Assembly: GCF_001305295.1 (NCBI RefSeq) | Contig: NZ_LJSI01000028.1 | Coordinates: forward strand, 89,702 to 153,701 | Source: Neptunomonas antarctica | Lineage (GTDB): Bacteria > Pseudomonadota > Gammaproteobacteria > Pseudomonadales > Balneatricaceae | Reading direction: 5' to 3' | DNA: 64,000 nucleotides | Part shown: piece after piece, positions 36,727 through 46,350 of the stretch | How the letters are laid out: each line of letters begins with the position of its first letter | How positions within the stretch are numbered: position 1 is the stretch's first letter | Notes under the pieces: model-generated | Told to the model about the DNA's origin: nothing | Databases searched by the model: none | The model's input: only the letters and a program-made list of their open reading frames with translations | Translations under genes and position numbers: made by a program

Positions 36727-37929
36727 GTGAACCCTTCAACTATTGCCATTGTTAAACAAACTGTCCCTCTGATTTCAGCGTCAGGCAACGATATAACCCA
36801 GCAGTTTTACACGTTTCTTTTTGATGAGAACCCACAACTCAAGCATGTCTTTAATATGGCTAATCAAGCCAGTGGCAAGCAACAATCATCACTGGCGTCG
36901 GCTATTCTTGGTTATGCCGCCAACATTGATAAACTAGAAGCGTTAGGCCCTGTCGTAGAGCGCATTGCAGCAAAGCATTTCACTCTTGATATCCAGCCAG
37001 AACACTACCCTATCGTGGGTCGGAATTTGCTTAAAGCGATCCGTAAGGTGCTTGGTGAAGACGTAGCAACAGACGAAGTCATCTCTGCCTGGAGTGATGC
37101 TTATGGGCATTTAGCAGACATTTTAATCGGTGTTGAAAAAAATCTTTATGAAGCAGCCGCTGATCATGGCTGGGTTGGATTTAAAGCGTTTAACGTCGAC
37201 CGTAAGGTAGAGCAAAGCAGTGAGATTACCTCCTTCTACTTAACACCGGCAGATGGCAAGCCTCTGCCTGAGTTTCATCCGGGCCAATACCTCAGTCTGG
37301 AAGTAAAATCCGATAGTTTCCCCTATACAGAACTCCGCCAATACAGCTTGTCCGACTCGTCCAACAAGGATTACTATCGTATTTCTGTTAAAAAAGAGCC
37401 GGCTCCACAGGAAAACACACCCCATGGCTTAGTCTCAAACCATTTACACGCAGATATTAACGTAGGCGATACCTTACAAGTGCACGTGCCTGGTGGTGAC
37501 TTTTTGCTGAAAAACACAGATAAGCCCTTAGTCCTGATCAGTGGCGGCGTTGGCATTACGCCATTGCTGAGCATGCTCAATGATTTAACGAAGCGAGGAG
37601 ATAATCGCCCTATAGTTTGGCTGCATGGAACACGAAATAAGGCGACGCATGCATTTAAAGAACATCTGAATATGCTTGACGCGGACCTGCCCAATCTGAC
37701 TAAAGTTGTTTGCTACGAAGATATTAGCCATGCTGAAATGGGAGTAGATTACAACTATTCAGGCTATATCAATACCGACATGCTCAGCGACTTATGCCCA
37801 GAGGATGCAGAGTACTATTTTTGCGGGCCGATGCCTTTTATGAAAGCAATTTACAGCCAGCTAAAACAACTCAACATTAATGAAGAACAACTTCATTATG
37901 AAGTCTTCGGACCTAACGAAGCGCTCTAA
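36727..37929 (+). CDS. hmp: Flavohaemoglobin, nitric oxide dioxygenase
   Basis: Cytoplasmic enzyme that converts nitric oxide to nitrate using oxygen and NAD(P)H. The 400 residues start with a globin domain (proximal His in VVERIAAKHFTLDIQPEHYP). FAD- and NAD-binding reductase domains follow, with ELRQYSLSD, GGVGITPLLSML, and the C-terminal YYFCGPMPFMKAI. The start is GTG with AAGGA 7 bases upstream. A probable NsrR operator precedes it. Its stop overlaps the stop of a dehydrogenase remnant on the other strand. Confidence 0.96.
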   Translation: MNPSTIAIVKQTVPLISASGNDITQQFYTFLFDENPQLKHVFNMANQASGKQQSSLASAILGYAANIDKLEALGPVVERIAAKHFTLDIQPEHYPIVGRNLLKAIRKVLGEDVATDEVISAWSDAYGHLADILIGVEKNLYEAAADHGWVGFKAFNVDRKVEQSSEITSFYLTPADGKPLPEFHPGQYLSLEVKSDSFPYTELRQYSLSDSSNKDYYRISVKKEPAPQENTPHGLVSNHLHADINVGDTLQVHVPGGDFLLKNTDKPLVLISGGVGITPLLSMLNDLTKRGDNRPIVWLHGTRNKATHAFKEHLNMLDADLPNLTKVVCYEDISHAEMGVDYNYSGYINTDMLSDLCPEDAEYYFCGPMPFMKAIYSQLKQLNINEEQLHYEVFGPNEAL

Positions 37930-38060
37930 AAAGCGTCACTTCGTATCTCAGAGCCTAGTCGCAGCTTAGCATTTAAGTTTCGTAGCGCTGTACGTAACAG
38001 CGCTTCGATGACCAGATGATAAAACGGCATCTCAAGCACCTCTTTAATGGTAAGCCGCTG
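37926..38060 (-). pseudogene. 3'-end remnant of a dihydrolipoamide-dehydrogenase-like gene
   Basis: Bases 37954-38060 match 40486-40592, the 3' end of the intact gene nearby, over 107 positions with about 12 mismatches and no gaps. Both lie on the minus strand. The translated remnant reads RLTIKEVLEMPFYHLVIEAL, then [15 protein letters not shown], then a different tail SEIRSDAF, and stops at 37926-37928 across the hmp stop. Everything upstream of the homology is missing. It forms a direct repeat with the intact copy, flanking paiB and the MocR gene. Confidence 0.82.
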
Positions 38061-38133
38061 CTACTCTGGAATGCGTCACTCGATACTACTTTCAAAAAAG
38101 TGGCTCAATACCGTTAGGGTTAAGTGCGTCTAT

Positions 38134-38769
38134 TTAGCGGCGCTTACCTTCAACACAGGCAGCCATCGCCTGCGCCGTCTCAGACAATTCTGCTTTCAAT
38201 CCAGCGCAAACACCCTGATTATCTTCTATCGTCTTATTTTGGCTAACTTTCCAGGTACCTTGTAAACTTGTGATTTCAATCTCAATTCCAGTAATAGCCC
38301 GCAGTTGACGTGCAATATAATCGTCAGGGGCATCAGAGACTTTCCAGGGCTCCTTACGCCCGCTTTCATGGCGGCTTGTTAGTTCGGTCAGATGAGAAAG
38401 GATCCAGTCGGCATCCTGGTGAAATTTAATCTTTCCACGTGCATGGACCACAATGTAGTTCCAGGTAGGAACAACTTTACCCTGTTCTTTTTTTGAGGGA
38501 TACCATGATGGAGTAATGTAGTGATGGGGCCCCCTAAACATAACGAGTGCTTCGAGTTTTTCATCCAGTTTATTTCCGATGGGATTGCTGCGTGCAATGT
38601 GACCCCGCAAAGTTCCCTGAGTAGATAATTCGGGATGGATTATCAGAGGGATATGGTCGGCGACAATGTCTCCTTCTTGCATAGAAACCAAACTTGCAAA
38701 CGGTTGCATGCGCATAATATCATGCATGATTTCAATCCGATTTTCACGGAAAATCTGGGGTTGTAACAT
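38134..38769 (-). CDS. paiB: PaiB-family FMN-binding protein
   Basis: Protein of 211 residues of the PaiB/FMN-binding split-barrel group, described in Bacillus as a negative regulator of sporulation and protease genes. Visible blocks are HIPLIIHPELSTQGTLRGHIARSNP near the start and ALVMFRGPHHYITPSWYP, then VPTWNYIVVHARGKIKFH, which line the flavin pocket. It is divergent from a MocR regulator, a common pairing. It lies inside the 107-bp direct repeats and may be part of an inserted cassette. Confidence 0.9.
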   Translation of the reverse strand: MLQPQIFRENRIEIMHDIMRMQPFASLVSMQEGDIVADHIPLIIHPELSTQGTLRGHIARSNPIGNKLDEKLEALVMFRGPHHYITPSWYPSKKEQGKVVPTWNYIVVHARGKIKFHQDADWILSHLTELTSRHESGRKEPWKVSDAPDDYIARQLRAITGIEIEITSLQGTWKVSQNKTIEDNQGVCAGLKAELSETAQAMAACVEGKRR

Positions 38770-38924
38770 GTTTATATACTCCTAAGTAACACTCTGATTA
38801 TCTCTTGTTAGCAACCGGCTCTAATGGTTCTTTATTGTATTCAACGCACCCTCCCCTAAGTTCATATACGTAACTATCTAACCCCTGAATTCTATATTTA
38901 CTAGCTGTCACACGTTTTTGTTTA

Positions 38925-38958
38925 TCTGGTAGGATATGACAGATCATGTCTTATCAGA
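38925..38958. promoter_or_regulatory. Probable MocR operator between paiB and the regulator
   Basis: TCTGGTAGGA (38925-38934) and TCTTATCAGA (38949-38958) form an imperfect inverted repeat around a spacer containing CAGAT. It sits in the 252-base divergent promoter. The ATCTG/CAGAT half site recalls the motif before the other MocR gene of this window. Confidence 0.45.
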
Positions 38959-39021
38959 TGAGTTTGCTATTATATTGGTATTTTTATAAGCTCCAATTTT
39001 AGTTAATGTTTACATACCAAT

Positions 39022-40443
39022 ATGATTCAAGATTCAGGCCTGCATTTCGCGATCGACAGATCAAGAAAGACCCCTATATTTGAACAACTCTGCGAGATGA
39101 TAAGAAAGCTGGCGCATACAGGTGTTTTAAAAAAAGGCACAGCATTACCCGCTACTCGAGTACTGGCAGAAGAGCTTGACGTATCTCGCTCAACAGTTGT
39201 AAGCGCATACGAACAACTGGTAGCCGAGGGATACTTGCAAGGGCGCAGAGGGTCAGGCTATACCGTTTGTGCAATCGGAGCGGTTGAACTACCCCATACC
39301 AACATTACTGATGATACGTCCAAAGCAGAGAAGGTAGCGTCACTCAGGCCGCTTACCCCTGGCCAACCGGATATGCGCCTGTTTCCTTATCGCCATTGGG
39401 CGAAAACCGTCGCCAGAGTGTGCAGAACTAATCCGGAAGCAATGATGACCGGAGCGGGTTCATTTGGTAATGATTCGCTTCGACAAGCGATAGCAAATCA
39501 CGTCAGGGAGTGGCGCGGTCTTGAGTGCTCTCCACAGCAGATTATTGTCACGGCGGGCGCCACAGATGCCCTGAATATTTGTTTCCGGACGCTTGTTAAT
39601 ACGGGTCAGGCTGTTGGCATTGAAGATCCGGGATACAAGCCGATACTGCGTTTTGTCTCTAGCCAGGGACTCACTCCAGTTTTTTTAGATATTGATCAGG
39701 ATGGAGCAAAATTACCCGAAAAAAAAGTTAGTCCACATATTGTCGTTCTCACGCCGTCACATCAATACCCGCTCGGTGGCGTTATGTCGCTGCAACGGCG
39801 GTGGGAGTACATCCGCTGGGCGAACACCAACCATGCCTGGATCATTGAAGACGACTACGACAGCGAGCTCCGGTATTCTGGCCGCCCCATCCCCGCCATG
39901 GCGAGTTTTGATAATTTGAACCGGACAATATACATCGGAAGTTTTTCAAAAGTATTTTCTAATACGCTGAGGCTAGGTTATCTCATCGTCCCTCACTGTT
40001 TAATTGCACCCATCCGCCAAACTATGGATAACTATGGCCTGAAAGCCGGATTAATGCCTCAACAAGCACTCTCGGAATTTATCGATTCAGGTGATTTTTA
40101 CAGACACCTGAGACGGGTTCGTAAAATCTATAACGAGCGTAGGAAATTTTTGGTAGACGAGCTCTCCAAAAATTTCAGTCACTTTGGCAGCGTGCAAAAC
40201 CATCCTGCAGGTATGCAGTTGGTTTTTCATCTCAATAACACACTGCAAGATAGTGAAATTGCGCAACGCGCAAAAGAAGCGGGCATTGCTTTAGAACCAT
40301 TGTCAGAGTCGACGATGCGTAACCTTGGCTACAATGGCTTCATACTCGGCTTCTGTGGATATTCTCAGGATGAAATGAGTGATGCACTAGATAAGTTACA
40401 TACCGTGTTTTCCATGGTAAAAAAAGTGCGATCAGATGCTTAA
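39022..40443 (+). CDS. MocR/PdxR-type regulator with aminotransferase-like domain
   Basis: Regulator of 473 residues. The GntR winged helix (about 15-85) includes [21 protein letters not shown] and [13 protein letters not shown]. The aminotransferase-like part has [37 protein letters not shown] and the PLP lysine in [16 protein letters not shown]. It is divergent from paiB and probably controls it. Its stop overlaps the stop of the convergent flavoprotein gene. The 107-bp repeat starts only 43 bases beyond. Confidence 0.9.
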   Translation: MIQDSGLHFAIDRSRKTPIFEQLCEMIRKLAHTGVLKKGTALPATRVLAEELDVSRSTVVSAYEQLVAEGYLQGRRGSGYTVCAIGAVELPHTNITDDTSKAEKVASLRPLTPGQPDMRLFPYRHWAKTVARVCRTNPEAMMTGAGSFGNDSLRQAIANHVREWRGLECSPQQIIVTAGATDALNICFRTLVNTGQAVGIEDPGYKPILRFVSSQGLTPVFLDIDQDGAKLPEKKVSPHIVVLTPSHQYPLGGVMSLQRRWEYIRWANTNHAWIIEDDYDSELRYSGRPIPAMASFDNLNRTIYIGSFSKVFSNTLRLGYLIVPHCLIAPIRQTMDNYGLKAGLMPQQALSEFIDSGDFYRHLRRVRKIYNERRKFLVDELSKNFSHFGSVQNHPAGMQLVFHLNNTLQDSEIAQRAKEAGIALEPLSESTMRNLGYNGFILGFCGYSQDEMSDALDKLHTVFSMVKKVRSDA

Positions 40444-41882
40444 GCTCCTGGCCCACAATCAAGGCAACCTTTAACGGCCTCTGGCCCTAGTCGCAGCTTA
40501 GCATTTAAGTCGCGTAGCGCTGTCCGCAATCCTTCTTCGATGACCGGATGATAAAACGGCATCTCAAGCATCTCTTTAATAGTAAGCCGCTGTTGCAGCG
40601 CCCATGCCAATAAATGGCCTATATGTTCTGCCGCCGGCCCAAACATTTCGGCGCCTAACAATAAGCCAGATCCCTGTTCCGCATAAACTTTTAATATTCC
40701 TTTGTTTTTACCCATTACCCGGCTACGCCCCTGTCCTTCAAAGCTGACTTCACCTACGGCATAACGGCGCGCATAACGCTCTTCGAGTTGAGGAAGGTTT
40801 AAACCTACATTGGCAATTTGCGGCTCGGTAAATACTATGCCAAGCGTCGCCCGCCTACGGCCAGCACGCACGTCTGGATAGCGACCCGCATTACTACCTG
40901 CAATACGGCCTTCATCTGCCGCTTCGTGCAACAATGCCAGTTCGTTATTTACGTCACCGGCAATAAATATATGATCAGGTGTGGCTTGCATACTGTAGTG
41001 ATCAAACACGGGCACGCCTCGTGGATCCAACACCATGCTGGTGTTTTCTAAACCCAGTTTGTCCACATTTGGCTTTCGACCGGTGGCGGCGAGCAGATAA
41101 GAAAAAGACTCCGTCACCTCTGCTCCGGATTTATCCAAATAGACGACCTCAACGCCTTCTCCTTTTTTTCGAATAGTGCTTACTTGCGCTTTGGTGTCCA
41201 AGTAGAACTCTTGATTAAATGTTTTTTCAGCATATTCTCTGATCTCAGGATCACTAAGCGTGGCGACCGACCCTCCACGACCAAAGACTTTCACTTTCAC
41301 TCCTAGCCGACTCAACGCCTGCCCCAGCTCTAGCCCAATCACGCCTGGGCCAAATACAGCCACGGATTCAGGAAGATCATCCAGCTCAAAAATATTATCA
41401 TTCGTCAGCAAGCGATCACCCGCTTCGGCAAACATAGACGGATAAACAGGCGTTGATCCTGTAGCGATAACAATACGATCTGCTGTGATTTCGGTATGGT
41501 CATCAATGGTCAGGGTATGATCATCTTTTAACGTCGCATAACCCCTGATTTTATGATTAGCATCAAACGCTTCAACGTCCTCTATAACAAAACCTACAAA
41601 GCGATCTCGCTCACGCTGTATCCGAGCCATCACCGCTTTGCCATCTATCGTGATCTGACCAGGCGTTATTCCGAAAAGCCCTGTGTGCAGGGAGTGATGT
41701 GCAGCCTCTGCAGCAGCAATCAATAACTTGCTTGGCATACATCCAACGCGGGCACAGGTTGTACCATATTCGCCCCCTTCGATAAGTACTACATTATCGG
41801 TATGCTCTCTTGCGGCACGGTATGCCCCCATGCCAGCGGTGCCTGACCCTATGATTGCTACGTCTACGTGCCTTTTATTCAT
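40440..41882 (-). CDS. Dihydrolipoamide-dehydrogenase-like disulfide reductase with a CxxC tail
   Basis: FAD-dependent class I disulfide reductase, 480 residues from ATG 41882 (AAGGA 9 bases upstream; ATG 41903 is also possible). The FAD motif is [18 protein letters not shown], the redox pair is in [13 protein letters not shown], and the NAD motif is [38 protein letters not shown] and the active-site His region [17 protein letters not shown] end the fold. It resembles the stand-alone Lpd of Pseudomonas rather than a complex subunit. The last residues, GCLDCGPGA, add a CxxC. A glutaredoxin gene directly precedes it. Confidence 0.92.
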   Translation of the reverse strand: MNKRHVDVAIIGSGTAGMGAYRAAREHTDNVVLIEGGEYGTTCARVGCMPSKLLIAAAEAAHHSLHTGLFGITPGQITIDGKAVMARIQRERDRFVGFVIEDVEAFDANHKIRGYATLKDDHTLTIDDHTEITADRIVIATGSTPVYPSMFAEAGDRLLTNDNIFELDDLPESVAVFGPGVIGLELGQALSRLGVKVKVFGRGGSVATLSDPEIREYAEKTFNQEFYLDTKAQVSTIRKKGEGVEVVYLDKSGAEVTESFSYLLAATGRKPNVDKLGLENTSMVLDPRGVPVFDHYSMQATPDHIFIAGDVNNELALLHEAADEGRIAGSNAGRYPDVRAGRRRATLGIVFTEPQIANVGLNLPQLEERYARRYAVGEVSFEGQGRSRVMGKNKGILKVYAEQGSGLLLGAEMFGPAAEHIGHLLAWALQQRLTIKEMLEMPFYHPVIEEGLRTALRDLNAKLRLGPEAVKGCLDCGPGA

Positions 41883-41918
41883 AATATCTATCCTTGCATT
41901 CATCTCTAGTGATGTTAA

Positions 41919-42206
41919 TTAAACGCGTTTTGCAGATTGTGCAGCATAACTACGCAGAAAATGATTAATATCCGATGATTCATAAAGCCACAGATGCTGC
42001 CCATCATCTTTTTCGATACGCAGGCAAGGTACCTGAGGTTTACCGCCTCCTTGTATTAGCGCTGAGCGATGCTGTGATTGTTTTTGAATGTCCCGTTGCT
42101 CAATATTCAGCCCGGTTTGTTGAATTACTTTGCGAGTTGCCGCACAAAAAGGGCAGCTTGGGAAATGATAAAGCGACAGTGCTTTGATGTTTTCTTGCGT
42201 AGACAT
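41919..42206 (-). CDS. Glutaredoxin-like protein
   Basis: Thioredoxin-fold protein of 95 residues with the active site SCPFCAATRKVI near residue 18, KPQVPCLRIEKDDG with the cis-proline, and a C-terminal LYESSDINHFLR. ATG 42206 with GAGG upstream was chosen; the longer frame to 42266 adds residues unlike the family. It is first of a two-gene unit with the flavoprotein reductase 36 bases downstream, and faces an AraC regulator. A physical or functional pair with that reductase is likely but not proven. Confidence 0.85.
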   Translation of the reverse strand: MSTQENIKALSLYHFPSCPFCAATRKVIQQTGLNIEQRDIQKQSQHRSALIQGGGKPQVPCLRIEKDDGQHLWLYESSDINHFLRSYAAQSAKRV

Positions 42207-42329
42207 AATAGAGCCTCTGTTCTGACAAATTGATTGAGGTCTATTATCCAGATCCACTTTGAACAAAATATGCTGTAATGTCTTAATAAATTGTCATTTT
42301 GATCACCAGCAGAGACCACAGACTAAAAT

Positions 42330-43292
42330 ATGGAAAATACCGCCAATATGGACGCATTAGCTGACGTCTTGAAAGCGATTCGTCTCAGCGCTAACACCTA
42401 TTTTTGTACAGATTTTAGTGCACCTTGGGGCATGGAAATCGAAGAAAGTCAGCAAGGTATGTTTCATATCGTAGTAGATAACGTTTGCTGGTTAAAACAC
42501 AGTAAAGCAGAAGAGCCACTTTATCTTTCGGCCGGGGATATTGTCGCCTTCCCCACCGGTGGCGCTCATTGGATTAGCGACACACCGGATAGCCCAAAGC
42601 AGCCAGGCTCAGATGTGGTTGAAAATATCCTCAATGGTAATAATCCCTTTCAAGTCAATGCAGAAGAAAGCCATTCAGGAAACAACAACACAGCAACCAC
42701 CTTGTTGTGCGGATCTTTTAGCTACGATTCTTCGATAGATCACCCTTTTGTAAGAGATCTGCCCTGCTTTATTCATATCAAGGCATCTGAAACACCTGAA
42801 CTGGCGTGGTTAAGATCCTTAGTGACCGTGCTTGCGCATGAATCCCGCCACCCCTCTCCTGGCTCTAGTGTGATGGTTGACCGCCTGACAGAAGTCTTGT
42901 TCATCCAACTCATGCGGACTTATATGACAAGCACATCGAATAATGTGGGCTATATCGCCGCATTAGCTGATCTGCAAGTTGGCTCCGCCTTAAACCTGAT
43001 CCACGCAGAACACAACGCCTATTGGAGCGTTGAACGCCTCGGCGAAGCGGTGGCCTTATCAAGAACGGCGTTTACAGAAAAGTTCTCAAGAATGGTCGGC
43101 ATGCCACCCAAGACATACCTTATCAATTGGCGTATGCAAAAAGCTAAAGCTCAGCTTGAAGGCAGTGATAGAGCCATGATAGATATTGCTGAAGGGGCCG
43201 GTTACTCGTCTGAAGCCGCTTTCAGTAAAGCCTTCAAGCAGTATTTTGAGCAGCCTCCCGGGCAGGTGCGCCGTAACAGTAATCAACATTAA
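42330..43292 (+). CDS. AraC-family regulator with cupin sensor domain
   Basis: Regulator of 320 residues. The N-terminal cupin_6-type domain has the pattern LYLSAGDIVAFPTGGAHWI near residue 75. The C-terminal pair of helix-turn-helix motifs includes WSVERLGEAVALSRTAFTEKF and MIDIAEGAGYSSEAAFSKAF. Regulators of this type often control a divergent oxidoreductase. Here the divergent unit is the glutaredoxin plus disulfide reductase, 123 bases away. The ligand is unknown. Confidence 0.88.
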   Translation: MENTANMDALADVLKAIRLSANTYFCTDFSAPWGMEIEESQQGMFHIVVDNVCWLKHSKAEEPLYLSAGDIVAFPTGGAHWISDTPDSPKQPGSDVVENILNGNNPFQVNAEESHSGNNNTATTLLCGSFSYDSSIDHPFVRDLPCFIHIKASETPELAWLRSLVTVLAHESRHPSPGSSVMVDRLTEVLFIQLMRTYMTSTSNNVGYIAALADLQVGSALNLIHAEHNAYWSVERLGEAVALSRTAFTEKFSRMVGMPPKTYLINWRMQKAKAQLEGSDRAMIDIAEGAGYSSEAAFSKAFKQYFEQPPGQVRRNSNQH

Positions 43293-43302
43293 TAAACGAT
43301 TA

Positions 43303-44202
43303 TCATCCAACCACTGCCTCCGCTACTGGCTTGTTTTCTACTCGCCTAATAAACAAGGCCAATACAATCAAGACCATAGCGGTCATTTCCAATCGGTCTA
43401 TATTTTCACCTAATAAAACCGCCCCCGTTAGCAAAGCAACGACTAATTCAAGTGACCCCATCAATGCATTTTTATCGGCACAGGATCGGGGTGCACCCAG
43501 CATAAACAGTATCTGAGGAAGGGCCGCAGCCAATAATGCGATACCTAATATCGATAATAAACCCGTGAGTGAAACCGGCAGCACGAGCACAGGCGCACTC
43601 CATATCGCTATGGGCAGGAGCACAATAATATGGCCGATGGTTATCCAGGCCATTCTATTCATGGTTGGAATATTTCTTCTTGGATTAGACAGGTACTGGA
43701 CCTGAGTAGCTACCATTAAAGGCGCTAAAAAGCAGCCGACAACCGACAGTAATAACCCGGCAGAAAGTGTTTCTGGCCTTACCGTTAATGACGCAGCAAT
43801 GGCTACCAGCGCCGCCGCAATTAACGCATTTTGTGACGGCTTTCGTTTAAAAATAATCCAACCAATCAATACACTAAAAACAGGGTACGTGTAATAGATC
43901 AGGATGGCGGTGGCCGCGGGCAACGTGTTAAGCGCATGAAAATAGCCAAAAATAGAAACACCACTCGCGATGCCTAACATCAGCATTCGACATGCCTCAG
44001 GCCAGCTGGCTTGTGGCGTCCGCAGGAAAAAAGCAAAAAATAACGCAGGTAAGATAAACCGGTACAAACTCACCATCTCTGCACCAAAACCCTCTTTAAA
44101 TAACAGTTGTGCAAAAAATGGGTTTAGCCCGTAAAAAAAAGCCGACATTAATACAAAATGCTGGCCATTGATCATGGGATTGGTAATTGGTTTAGTGATC
44201 AC
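43303..44202 (-). CDS. EamA-family (DMT superfamily) membrane transporter
   Basis: Inner-membrane protein of 299 residues with about ten hydrophobic spans in two homologous halves. It includes GIASGVSIFGYFHALNTLPAA, ILIYYTYPVFSVLIGWIIFKR and LGAPRSCADKNALMGSLELVVALLTG. The TYP(V/L)F pattern at the end of the first repeat is typical of EamA exporters. The substrate is unknown. It is divergent from a LysR gene with a 14-bp palindrome between them, so its expression is probably under that regulator. Confidence 0.9.
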   Translation of the reverse strand: MITKPITNPMINGQHFVLMSAFFYGLNPFFAQLLFKEGFGAEMVSLYRFILPALFFAFFLRTPQASWPEACRMLMLGIASGVSIFGYFHALNTLPAATAILIYYTYPVFSVLIGWIIFKRKPSQNALIAAALVAIAASLTVRPETLSAGLLLSVVGCFLAPLMVATQVQYLSNPRRNIPTMNRMAWITIGHIIVLLPIAIWSAPVLVLPVSLTGLLSILGIALLAAALPQILFMLGAPRSCADKNALMGSLELVVALLTGAVLLGENIDRLEMTAMVLIVLALFIRRVENKPVAEAVVG

Positions 44203-44231
44203 GTGGGTATCATTCCTTTAGTTAAGCGAGA

Positions 44232-44245
44232 AGAATAGCTATTCT
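44232..44245. promoter_or_regulatory. Palindrome between EamA and LysR genes
   Basis: AGAATAGCTATTCT is a perfect 14-bp dyad in the 147-base divergent promoter. LysR regulators bind such short dyads next to the promoter they activate. Assignment by position only. Confidence 0.4.
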
Positions 44246-44349
44246 CTGATGAAAAAAATAATGAATAATTCGTATAATTGATTAATAGTGTGCATCTATT
44301 GTTCAGCACTTCTAGATGACTATTATTGAAAATGGCATGAGGTAAAAGC

Positions 44350-45237
44350 GTGAGATTAGATATCAGGCATTGGGAAATGCTCAAAGCGATTAACGAGTCA
44401 GGTACGTTAAGACAAGCCGCTTACGTGCTGGGAATAACGCAGTCTGCGTTAAGCCACCGGCTCGCCGAAGCGGAAAGACGCCTGGGGGGTTTGTTATTTG
44501 AGAGAGAGGGCCGCAAGCTTAAAGAGACATCCGCTGGCCGTGCCATGACGCAGACGGCTAATCAGATTATTCCTGCGCTGCAACGTGCTGAATTTGATTT
44601 TCAGCAGATGGCTGATAATAAAATGACCGTGGTGCGTTTTGGCGTCGCTGCTTATAGCTGCTATCACTGGTTACCGTCCTTTTTAAACATCATGACTAAA
44701 AAAGAACCCGGCATTAAATTAGAACTAGTTGCCTCCGCTACCCAAAACCCTCTGCAAAACCTGCAGGACGGTACGGTTGATGTTGTATTAGCGCCCGGCC
44801 ACTTGGCAGTCCCGGGTATCGATTACATTCCGGTATTTCAGGACGAGCTGGTTTTAGTCACTCACTTAAACCATAAGCTGGCAGCAAAATCCTTTATTGA
44901 AGCCACTGATTTAGAAAACCAAGACTACCTGACCTATAGCAAATCGGCGCAGCCTGGCTTTGAATATGAACGCTTTATTCGCCCCTCTGGAGTCGTGCCT
45001 CATCTTGTTACCGTCGTGGAGGTAACCGATGCCATTATCGAACTAATAGCCGCAGGATTTGGTGTGAGTATACTTTCACGCTGGGCTGTCCACTCTGCCA
45101 TTAAAAACGAAAGTGTTGCTGTTATTCAGGTGGGAAAAGACGGACTTGACCTGGGTTGGTCAGCATTAGTTCGTGAATCGGAGCCGCCTCAGTCGGCAGC
45201 AAGAACTTTATCGAACCAACTGGCAGAATGGTTTTAA
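44350..45237 (+). CDS. LysR-family transcriptional regulator
   Basis: Regulator of 295 residues. The N-terminal winged helix has GTLRQAAYVLGITQSALSHRL and RRLGGLLFEREGRKLKET. The substrate-binding domain starts near residue 90 (VVRFGVAAYSCYHWLPSFL) and contains VDVVLAPGHLAVPGI. The SALSHRL helix and overall look recall MetR-like members, but no methionine genes are adjacent. It is divergent from the EamA transporter, its probable target. The start is GTG 44350. Confidence 0.9.
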   Translation: MRLDIRHWEMLKAINESGTLRQAAYVLGITQSALSHRLAEAERRLGGLLFEREGRKLKETSAGRAMTQTANQIIPALQRAEFDFQQMADNKMTVVRFGVAAYSCYHWLPSFLNIMTKKEPGIKLELVASATQNPLQNLQDGTVDVVLAPGHLAVPGIDYIPVFQDELVLVTHLNHKLAAKSFIEATDLENQDYLTYSKSAQPGFEYERFIRPSGVVPHLVTVVEVTDAIIELIAAGFGVSILSRWAVHSAIKNESVAVIQVGKDGLDLGWSALVRESEPPQSAARTLSNQLAEWF

Positions 45238-45278
45238 ATAACGGTAAAATACGTTTCAAATAGGAGCAAGACCAATAG

Positions 45279-45632
45279 ATGACAACAAATAGCCAAAAAA
45301 TTGCAGTTTTTCGTGAAGCCATCCCATCATTTTCCTGTAAACCAGGATGCCATGATTGTTGCGGACCCGTCACAGCATCTTCTGAAGAAGTCTCCAGGCT
45401 GCCGATGAAAACGGATCAGGAGCATGATGATGCCATGGACGAATTAAACTGCCCCTATTTGGGTGAGAATGGCTGCGAAGTATACGGAGAGCGTCCTTTA
45501 ATTTGCCGATTGTTTGGTACAACACCTAGCCTACCTTGCCCGAATGCTTGTGCCCCTTCACAAATGACTGATCCAAAAATTGAACGCCAAATTCATAAAT
45601 TTCACAAAGAAACCCGCCAGGTTCTACTTTAA
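45279..45632 (+). CDS. YkgJ-type cysteine-cluster protein
   Basis: Protein of 117 residues of the CxxCxxCC group. It has CKPGCHDCCGPV near residue 20, NCPYLGENGCEVYGERPLIC and FGTTPSLPCPNAC. About ten cysteines suggest binding of zinc or an iron-sulfur cluster. The function of this family is not established. It lies 42 bases after the LysR gene on the same strand and may be transcribed with it. Confidence 0.82.
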   Translation: MTTNSQKIAVFREAIPSFSCKPGCHDCCGPVTASSEEVSRLPMKTDQEHDDAMDELNCPYLGENGCEVYGERPLICRLFGTTPSLPCPNACAPSQMTDPKIERQIHKFHKETRQVLL

Positions 45633-45689
45633 GAGCATTAAAATGCACCACGTCCAGTGCTCAATTTTTCACGACAGAGATCTATATAA

Positions 45690-46292
45690 ATGATTAGCAA
45701 ATATTTCCCACACCTACTTGCTGGGATCTACGTGATTTTTTCGATTGTTCTCGGTATTAATCCGGTTTCCCGTGATGTGTGGATCGCCGAGATAATACCT
45801 GTGATCGCTATTTTTCTGATTTTTGTGTTTACGTTCCGCGTATTCCGCTTCAGTAATGTTGCTTATGGGTTGGTTTTTATCTGGATTTTCTGGCATACGA
45901 TCGGCGGGCACTATACATTTGCCAATGTTCCTTTTGGCTGGGTAACAGAGATGATCGGCGCGGAACGCAATCACTTTGATCGTATAGGCCACTTTACTAT
46001 TGGGTTCTATGCGTTTGCTATGGCTGAGTGGTTGTTACGTAAAGGCTATTGCGGGTTTAAGCTAGCGATGACCTTTAGCCTGTTTTTTATCATGAGCGTG
46101 GCCGCTGCCTATGAAATTATCGAGTGGTGGTATGCCGCATTAGAAGGAGGTGATGCAGGCGTTGAGTTCTTAGGCTCACAAGGCGATATCTGGGATGCAC
46201 AAAAAGATATGCTATCTGATACCTTAGGCGCTATTACTTCGTTGGTACTCTTTTATTTTTATCGGCCAGACAAAAAACTGCAGATTTCATAG
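45690..46292 (+). CDS. YjdF/DUF2238 membrane protein
   Basis: Inner-membrane protein of 200 residues with about six spans. The conserved HTIGGHYTFANVPFGW, then RNHFDRIGHFTIGFYAFAMAEW and YEIIEWWYAAL, then GSQGDIWDAQKDMLSDTLGA are hallmarks of DUF2238. The conserved His, Asp and Glu in the membrane suggest metal binding, but no function is known to me. It sits between the cysteine-cluster and excalibur genes. Confidence 0.88.
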   Translation: MISKYFPHLLAGIYVIFSIVLGINPVSRDVWIAEIIPVIAIFLIFVFTFRVFRFSNVAYGLVFIWIFWHTIGGHYTFANVPFGWVTEMIGAERNHFDRIGHFTIGFYAFAMAEWLLRKGYCGFKLAMTFSLFFIMSVAAAYEIIEWWYAALEGGDAGVEFLGSQGDIWDAQKDMLSDTLGAITSLVLFYFYRPDKKLQIS

Positions 46293-46350
46293 CGCTAAGC
46301 CACGGCGAAGAAACCCGGGGCTGTATACCAACATCAAGGAAGATAATTAA

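Noticed and set aside
44199..44384. 61-codon minus-strand frame upstream of the EamA gene
   Set aside because: It covers the divergent promoter and overlaps the LysR start without a ribosome site or domain.
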